A DNA stretch of 64,000 nucleotides, taken from NCBI RefSeq assembly GCF_014397005.1, contig NZ_JACGWS010000002.1:186001-250000 (forward strand), written 5' to 3'. Positions 58,679-64,000 of this stretch are shown piece by piece. The stretch comes from Kordia aestuariivivens (GTDB taxonomy: Bacteria; Bacteroidota; Bacteroidia; Flavobacteriales; Flavobacteriaceae). The position numbers and the translations under genes were made by a program. The notes under the pieces were generated by a model. The model was not told the origin of the DNA and did not search any database. It saw only the letters and a program-made list of their open reading frames with translations. The first letter of the stretch is position 1. Each line of letters starts with the position of its first letter.

Positions 58679-61600
58679 ATGTCACTACAACGACATGATA
58701 GTACAACAGTTGAAAAACTGTTGAAGGATAATAACCCTATGAATACTAAAATCCTCTACATAGACCTTGAGACTACGCTCCAAGGAAAAATTAAAGATGT
58801 TGGTGCGCTATTCAACAGGCAAGAATTACACGGTAATGATTTTGCAAAACTCACGACTTGGATTCAAGAAGCCGATTATATTTGTGGACACAATATTGTA
58901 GCACACGATATTCCTATTTTGAAAAAGAAGCTAGGAGTCGAAATTTTTCATCACAAAAAATTGGTAGATACGCTATTATGGTCACCGATCATATTCAATG
59001 AGAATCCATATCATAAATTGGTCAAAGGCTATAAAATTGTTAACGACAGTGATTATAACAATCCACTTTCAGATTGTAAATTGACTAAAATATTACTAAG
59101 CGAAGAATTGAATGCTTTTAATACATTAAAAGATGTTGAAAAAATGCTATACAGTGTTTTACTGTCCAAATCGAAAAATTATGCTGGTTTTTTAGAGTTG
59201 ACTTCTTTTCGTTCAAATAATATATTTGATCAAATTCCTTTAAAAGAACTTTTTAAAGATACCATTTGCAATACGACCAACATTACTGAAATTGCACAAA
59301 AAAAACCAATAGAATTAGCGTATGCTTTTTCTTTAATTCGGGCGAAAGAAAGTTCCATATTACCCAATTGGGTTCAAAAAACGTTTCCTGAAACACAACG
59401 GGTTTTGGATGTAATGCGATTCAATTTTTGTGGAAAGACAAACTGCAACTATTGTAATACTAATTTAAACCCAAGAAAAGCATTAGAAACATATTTCGGA
59501 TACGATAACTTTAGAAGTTTTGATCCTAATGAAGCCATTAGTTTACAGGAAAAAACAGTCAGTGCCGGACTTGGACCTGCCTCATTCGTGGCGGTTTTTC
59601 CAACTGGCGGCGGAAAATCGTTAACATTTCAGTTGCCCGCATTAATGAAAGGAGATTCTGTACGACAACTTACCGTTGTCATTTCTCCATTGGTATCTTT
59701 GATGAAAGATCAGGTTGATAATTTGGAAAGAAAATTTGGCATTACAAAAGCAATTGCAATCAATGGATTATTATCGCCTTTGGAGCGACAAGATGCTATT
59801 GAACGTGTTGAAAATGGCGATATACAATTATTATATATTTCTCCAGAATCTTTGCGTTCGCCAACCATTTTACGAATTTTAAGAGAACGCTCCATTGCTC
59901 GATTTGTGATTGATGAAGCACATTGTTTTTCTTCGTGGGGTCAAGATTTTAGAGTCGATTATTTATATATAGGCAATTTCATCAAAAGTCTAGAAGCAGA
60001 AAGATTGTATACCAGAATTCCAGTTTCTTGTTTTACGGCAACGGCAAAACCACAAGTAATTGAAGACATCAAAGCGTACTTTCAATCAAAATTAAACATT
60101 CAACTCAAAGAATATGTAACTAGAGCGAGTCGTGTTAATCTAAAATACGAAGTCATTGACATCAAAGATCCGAATCAGAAAATGGCATCACTATTTTCAG
60201 TATTAGATCGTTGTGAAAAACCAGCCATTATTTATGCATCACGAACCAAAAGAGTAGAAGAAATTCATCGTTTAATCACGGAAGCAAATTTTGAAGCGAC
60301 TTATTTTCACGGAAAACTGAATAAAGACGTGAAAACGCTTCACATGGATGCTTTTATGAATGGTTCAAAAGATATCATCGTTGCTACTTCCGCATTTGGA
60401 ATGGGCGTTGACAAAGACGATATAAAATCTGTAATTCATTACAATATTTCAGATTCTTTAGAAAATTATGTCCAAGAAGCAGGTCGTGCTGGAAGAGATG
60501 AAAAAATAGAAGCAAAGTGTTATATTTTATTCAATGAAGATGATTTAAACAAACATTTTAGTCTGCTGCAACAAACGAAAATCAATCAAAAAGAAATTCA
60601 ACAAGTTTGGCAAGCACTAAAATATTTGTCAAAATATAGAATTAGTAAAAAGATCAGTAATTCTGCCTTAGAAATTGCACAAAAAGCAGGTTGGGACACG
60701 GAAATTAAAGATTTAGAAACCAAAGTAAAAACGTCTATTGCAGCATTGGAAGATCGAGGTTTTTTGAAACGAAAACAGAATTCGTCACGTGTTTTTGCAA
60801 ATAGTTTATTGGTTCCTAATTTGAAGAAGGCACTAAATAAACTTCATGAAAATACTACAGTAACAGAAACGCAAATTGATCAATGTTCAAGAGTTTTACA
60901 ACGAATTATTAAAGATGATGAATGTAGAGTTGACTATTTGTCTGACAGAACAGGATTAACATTAAAAGAAATTCGGAATGTCATTGATATTTTGAGAGAA
61001 TTACAAATTTTAGGAGATGCGAGAGACTTAACGGCTTTTATAAGTTTGGTTCAGTCGGCTAACGGTTCTAAAAATATTTTACAACGTTATCTAAAACTAG
61101 AAGTCGCGCTACAACAATTCTTAACAAAAGATCTTAAAATATCAATGCGTGCGTTGAATCAAAATCTATTAGACAAAGGTGTTGAGAAAACTTCAATAAC
61201 AAGTATTAAAAACATTCTTAACTATTGGGAAATCCGACGTTTTATCGATAAAAGACGTATTGATAGAGATACCGAAACGTATCAAATTAAAGTGAAAAAT
61301 AATGAAGCAATTGCAAAAGATATTCAATTGCGACATGAACTGGCAGTAGATTCACTTGAGATTTTAATTAAATTATACACAGCACAACAAAATCAAATTA
61401 CTAATCAAGACAAGCGCGATTTGCCTGTTGGTTTTTCCATGTTAGGATTGAAAAAACAAAATGAATCTTCTGGTTTTTTTGGCGAAACTAAAAACGCAAC
61501 CATCAAACAATACGAACGAGCATTGTTATTTTTGAATCAAATAAAATCTATACAATTAGAAGGCGGTTTTATGGTGTTTTACAATCGGTTTAATATTGAA

Positions 61601-63574
61601 GATATTGATGATTCTATTCCACGATTTACAAAAGATAATTTTGAAAAGATGGACACACATTATCGCCAGCGAACGGAGCAAATTCATATTGTGGGCGAAT
61701 ATGCAAAAAGAAGATTGCAAAATTATGAATCTGCCATCACTTTTGTGAATAATTATTTCAGTCAATCGTATGATGAATTCATAAGAACTTATTTTCCGAG
61801 AAGAAAAACAGAAATTAGCAGACCTGTCAGCCCCAAACGATTCGAAGAAATTTTGGGTAAATTAGATGTCGATCAAATAAAAATTGTCAATGATGGGAAT
61901 TCAGATAACATCTTAGTTTTAGCGGGCCCTGGAAGTGGAAAAACAAAAGTATTGGTACACAAAATTGCTAGTTTATTATTGTTAGAAGACATTAAACCTG
62001 AACAATTTTTAATGCTTACCTTTTCAAAAGCAGCGTCGCTAGAATTTAGATCAAGAGCTTATGAATTAGTGCCTGAATATGCAGGATTCATTAAAATAAC
62101 GACGTTTCACGGGTTTTGCTTTCAGTTACTAGGACAATTGGGCGATTTAGAAAAATCTCAGAATATCATTAAAGATTGTATACAAGCGATCAAAGATGAC
62201 GAAATAGATATTACTTCCATAGAAAATAAAAGTGTGTTACTATTGGATGAGTTTCAAGATATAAACGCTGAGGAATGGGAATTGATACAATTAATTATAG
62301 AAAAATCTGAAAAAATTAAAGTAATTGCTGTTGGTGATGACGACCAAAATATTTATGAATTTAGAGGTTCATCGAATAAACATATGTTAAGTTTTCAAAG
62401 AAAACCAAAGACTGTTACTTATAAATTAATTAAAAATTATAGAAGTAGTGCTGAAATTGTAGAGTTTAATAACGAATTATTGCAAAGCATTCCAATGCGA
62501 TTGAAAGATCAAACATTAGTATCTGTTAAAGATCCATCGTCTTCAAAAATTAAATTAATTCGATATACGTCTAAGTATTTAGAGAAATCGTTAGTAGATC
62601 AGCTCATTGCAGATGATTATCCAGGAACACGCGCGGTACTGGTTCGCACTAACAAACAAGCATTGATGGTGCAAACATTCTTAAAAAGTGCAGGTCAAAA
62701 AACAAAATTAATTACGGGATTACAAGGTTTTAGGCTAGCAGACTTATATGAATTGAGATCATTTACGGCACAACTTCAGAAAAATAAAAATGATGGCGGA
62801 TTTATATTAGAAAGCTTATGGAATAAAGCAAAACGTATTTTTTCCATTCAACATGAAACGAGCATTCATTTAGAAACTTGTTTGGCTGTAATTTCCAAGT
62901 TTGAAGTAAACTATCCGAAGTACCGTTTATTAGTTGATTGGTACGATTATATTCGTGAAATCAACATGGAAGACGCGATCAATGCGGACGTGAATGCTAT
63001 TATTATCGCAACCATGCACAAATCAAAAGGAAAAGAATTTGATCATGTATATTTGTTATTAGAAGATTTTAATTTTGCTGAAATCGCATCAAAACGTGCA
63101 TTATATGTTGGTTGTTCTCGTGCAAAGGAAAGTTTACAACTGCATTGCAATGCTGCATTTTTTGATGAATTTAAAAGTAAAGCACTTAAATTTATTGACT
63201 TTACAGGTGTTACGCAACAACCTTCCAATTTTGAAATTGTACTTGGACACAAAGATATCTACTTAAAATCTCAAAAAGGTTATGGTGTACCAAATAGAAT
63301 TTCTACATTGGTATCTGGAGAAAAATTAAAAAAAGATATTGTCAAGTTTTCAACAAACGAAGCTTTAGGATTGGCCAAAATGAATAATGGAAATATTTCT
63401 ATTTTTTCTAAAGGATTTATGGAGAAGACACATGCTATTTTTGAAAAAGATGGTTATCAAATGATAAGTGGTTCAGTCGAATATCTGGTTTTTTGGTATG
63501 ACAAAGACGAAGAAAAAGAATATAAAATTGTGTTACCAAGATTGTCATTCACTAAAACTAGTACTGAAAATTAA
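58679..63574 (+). CDS. exonuclease-RecQ helicase-UvrD helicase fusion protein
   Basis: 1631 residues. N-terminus: DnaQ-like 3'-5' exonuclease with YIDLETT (Asp29, Glu31), GHNIVAHD (~70-77) and a later Asp in LSDCKL. Middle: SF2 RecQ helicase with FPTGGGKS (~306-313), VIDEAHCFSSWGQDFR (~410) and YVQEAGRAGRDEK, then a winged-helix-like region. C-terminal third: SF1 UvrD/Rep helicase with LAGPGSGKTKVL (~1080), LLLDEFQDIN (~1187), VGDDDQNIYEFRG and HKSKGKEFDHVYLLLE. The order puts a nuclease and two helicase motors in one chain, probably for DNA repair or defence. An alternative start is the Met at residue 21 (58739), just before the exonuclease motif. Such fusions are known in Bacteroidota, but their function is not settled. 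Confidence 0.9.
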   Translation: MSLQRHDSTTVEKLLKDNNPMNTKILYIDLETTLQGKIKDVGALFNRQELHGNDFAKLTTWIQEADYICGHNIVAHDIPILKKKLGVEIFHHKKLVDTLLWSPIIFNENPYHKLVKGYKIVNDSDYNNPLSDCKLTKILLSEELNAFNTLKDVEKMLYSVLLSKSKNYAGFLELTSFRSNNIFDQIPLKELFKDTICNTTNITEIAQKKPIELAYAFSLIRAKESSILPNWVQKTFPETQRVLDVMRFNFCGKTNCNYCNTNLNPRKALETYFGYDNFRSFDPNEAISLQEKTVSAGLGPASFVAVFPTGGGKSLTFQLPALMKGDSVRQLTVVISPLVSLMKDQVDNLERKFGITKAIAINGLLSPLERQDAIERVENGDIQLLYISPESLRSPTILRILRERSIARFVIDEAHCFSSWGQDFRVDYLYIGNFIKSLEAERLYTRIPVSCFTATAKPQVIEDIKAYFQSKLNIQLKEYVTRASRVNLKYEVIDIKDPNQKMASLFSVLDRCEKPAIIYASRTKRVEEIHRLITEANFEATYFHGKLNKDVKTLHMDAFMNGSKDIIVATSAFGMGVDKDDIKSVIHYNISDSLENYVQEAGRAGRDEKIEAKCYILFNEDDLNKHFSLLQQTKINQKEIQQVWQALKYLSKYRISKKISNSALEIAQKAGWDTEIKDLETKVKTSIAALEDRGFLKRKQNSSRVFANSLLVPNLKKALNKLHENTTVTETQIDQCSRVLQRIIKDDECRVDYLSDRTGLTLKEIRNVIDILRELQILGDARDLTAFISLVQSANGSKNILQRYLKLEVALQQFLTKDLKISMRALNQNLLDKGVEKTSITSIKNILNYWEIRRFIDKRRIDRDTETYQIKVKNNEAIAKDIQLRHELAVDSLEILIKLYTAQQNQITNQDKRDLPVGFSMLGLKKQNESSGFFGETKNATIKQYERALLFLNQIKSIQLEGGFMVFYNRFNIEDIDDSIPRFTKDNFEKMDTHYRQRTEQIHIVGEYAKRRLQNYESAITFVNNYFSQSYDEFIRTYFPRRKTEISRPVSPKRFEEILGKLDVDQIKIVNDGNSDNILVLAGPGSGKTKVLVHKIASLLLLEDIKPEQFLMLTFSKAASLEFRSRAYELVPEYAGFIKITTFHGFCFQLLGQLGDLEKSQNIIKDCIQAIKDDEIDITSIENKSVLLLDEFQDINAEEWELIQLIIEKSEKIKVIAVGDDDQNIYEFRGSSNKHMLSFQRKPKTVTYKLIKNYRSSAEIVEFNNELLQSIPMRLKDQTLVSVKDPSSSKIKLIRYTSKYLEKSLVDQLIADDYPGTRAVLVRTNKQALMVQTFLKSAGQKTKLITGLQGFRLADLYELRSFTAQLQKNKNDGGFILESLWNKAKRIFSIQHETSIHLETCLAVISKFEVNYPKYRLLVDWYDYIREINMEDAINADVNAIIIATMHKSKGKEFDHVYLLLEDFNFAEIASKRALYVGCSRAKESLQLHCNAAFFDEFKSKALKFIDFTGVTQQPSNFEIVLGHKDIYLKSQKGYGVPNRISTLVSGEKLKKDIVKFSTNEALGLAKMNNGNISIFSKGFMEKTHAIFEKDGYQMISGSVEYLVFWYDKDEEKEYKIVLPRLSFTKTSTEN

Positions 63575-63972
63575 CCATCATCAATATTCTTTAAATATTT
63601 TAAAAAACACTTTCTTTTAACTTCTATTTTTTTATAAAACAGACTCGTTTTAAAATAGTACTTACTTTACAGATCCTTAAACTCATAGAAAAACACCTGA
63701 TGTTTTCAAATGTTTAAAATTTTTGTTTGAAAAAATTGTATTTTTAGGCATGTCATTTTTGTGTTGTTAACCAGAATAGATATGTTTTCAACAGAAAAAA
63801 TTACACATACAAACAAATACTAATTAAAACAAAACTGATAAAGTACAAACAAGTACTTTTTTTAGAGTAACAACATTGCTGTATTCATACATAAAAAATT
63901 AAACAAATTCCTGATTCCCCGATTCATTTGCTTTTTAAAATCAAACTAATCAATTATAAAAAGAAGGAATAC
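63575..63972. other. intergenic region
   Basis: There is no gene of useful length in this AT-rich 400 bp. It contains a small hairpin with a T-run (63840-63863) and the upstream region of the partial gene at 63973. Confidence 0.55.
63840..63863 (+). terminator. possible terminator
   Basis: AAAGTAC AAACAA GTACTTTTTTT is a 7-bp stem with a T-run. It is 266 bp after the helicase stop and may terminate it or a short RNA. Confidence 0.5.
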
Positions 63973-64000
63973 ATGGACAAATTAACTCAGTTTTTTAGCG
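63973..64000 (+). CDS. start of an unidentified gene (cut by the window edge)
   Basis: ATG at 63973 is preceded by AAGAAGGA, one of the best Shine-Dalgarno-like sequences in the window, and opens MDKLTQFFS. Only nine codons are visible, so nothing can be said about the product. Confidence 0.4.

Noticed and set aside
1-64000. tRNA, rRNA or intact insertion sequence genes
   Set aside because: No cloverleaf-like segments, rRNA sequence or transposase motifs were recognised by eye in the intergenic regions. A small structured RNA could still be missed without a covariance search.

Overview
The window looks like a chromosome segment from a marine member of the Flavobacteriaceae (Bacteroidota), most likely Kordia or a close relative. 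This rests on the AT-rich DNA, weak Shine-Dalgarno sequences, Bacteroidota-type promoters (a -33 TTG and a -7 TAnnTTTG), a type IX secretion C-terminal domain, many lipoproteins, and a set of small peptides with the MKKKxLKSLSLNKKSIS...GG leader common in Kordia-like genomes. The genus is an inference; no rRNA gene is present.

Layout. 1-8.7 kb: minus-strand exported beta-propeller proteins (a partial sortilin-like protein and a PD40-amidohydrolase), a small membrane protein, an acetyltransferase and several unknowns. 8.9-14 kb: a plus-strand five-gene operon (lipoprotein, FAD-linked oxidase, NUC1-type endonuclease, membrane-anchored CHAT caspase-like protein, membrane-anchored coiled-coil protein) that resembles a conflict or cell-death module. 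14-30.5 kb: mostly minus-strand accessory genes (YdeI family, M28 peptidase, PD40-DUF6265 protein, pseudouridine synthase, M43 metalloprotease, NmrA-like protein, DUF1772 protein, AraC regulator, RlmI-like methyltransferase, orphan Ser/Thr kinase). This stretch also holds a 42-bp tandem array and gene remnants. 30.8-39.5 kb: a fatty-acid beta-oxidation locus (acyl-CoA dehydrogenase, thiolase, hydratase/dehydrogenase, MarR regulator, acyl-CoA ligase) with a four-helix-bundle gene inside it.

39.7-46 kb: a 57-residue DUF1843 peptide, a terminator hairpin, then a radical SAM/SPASM maturase; beyond purL lies a DUF1842 gene. This is a probable peptide-modification system. purL carries a palindromic repeat inserted in frame. 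46-54.7 kb: housekeeping and general genes (bestrophin, carbonic anhydrase, fumC, DJ-1/PfpI, Crp-type regulator, ABC-F ATPase). 54.8-58.4 kb: four lanthipeptide-like precursor genes, each ending in a near-identical UUCG-loop terminator, followed by a duplicated unknown domain and a transglutaminase-like protein. 58.7-63.6 kb: a 1631-residue exonuclease-RecQ-UvrD fusion helicase.

Repeats are a main theme. Three copies of a ~170-bp element sit just 3' of minus-strand genes, always in the same orientation. A ~50-bp palindromic element is nested in two of them. A TCGAGCGCAGTCGA family and an ATTCCT...AGGAAT family are dispersed, and some members have entered coding sequence (purL, the pseudouridine synthase C-terminus, the 5' end of the RlmI-like gene). 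Product names come from recognising motifs by eye, not from database searches.
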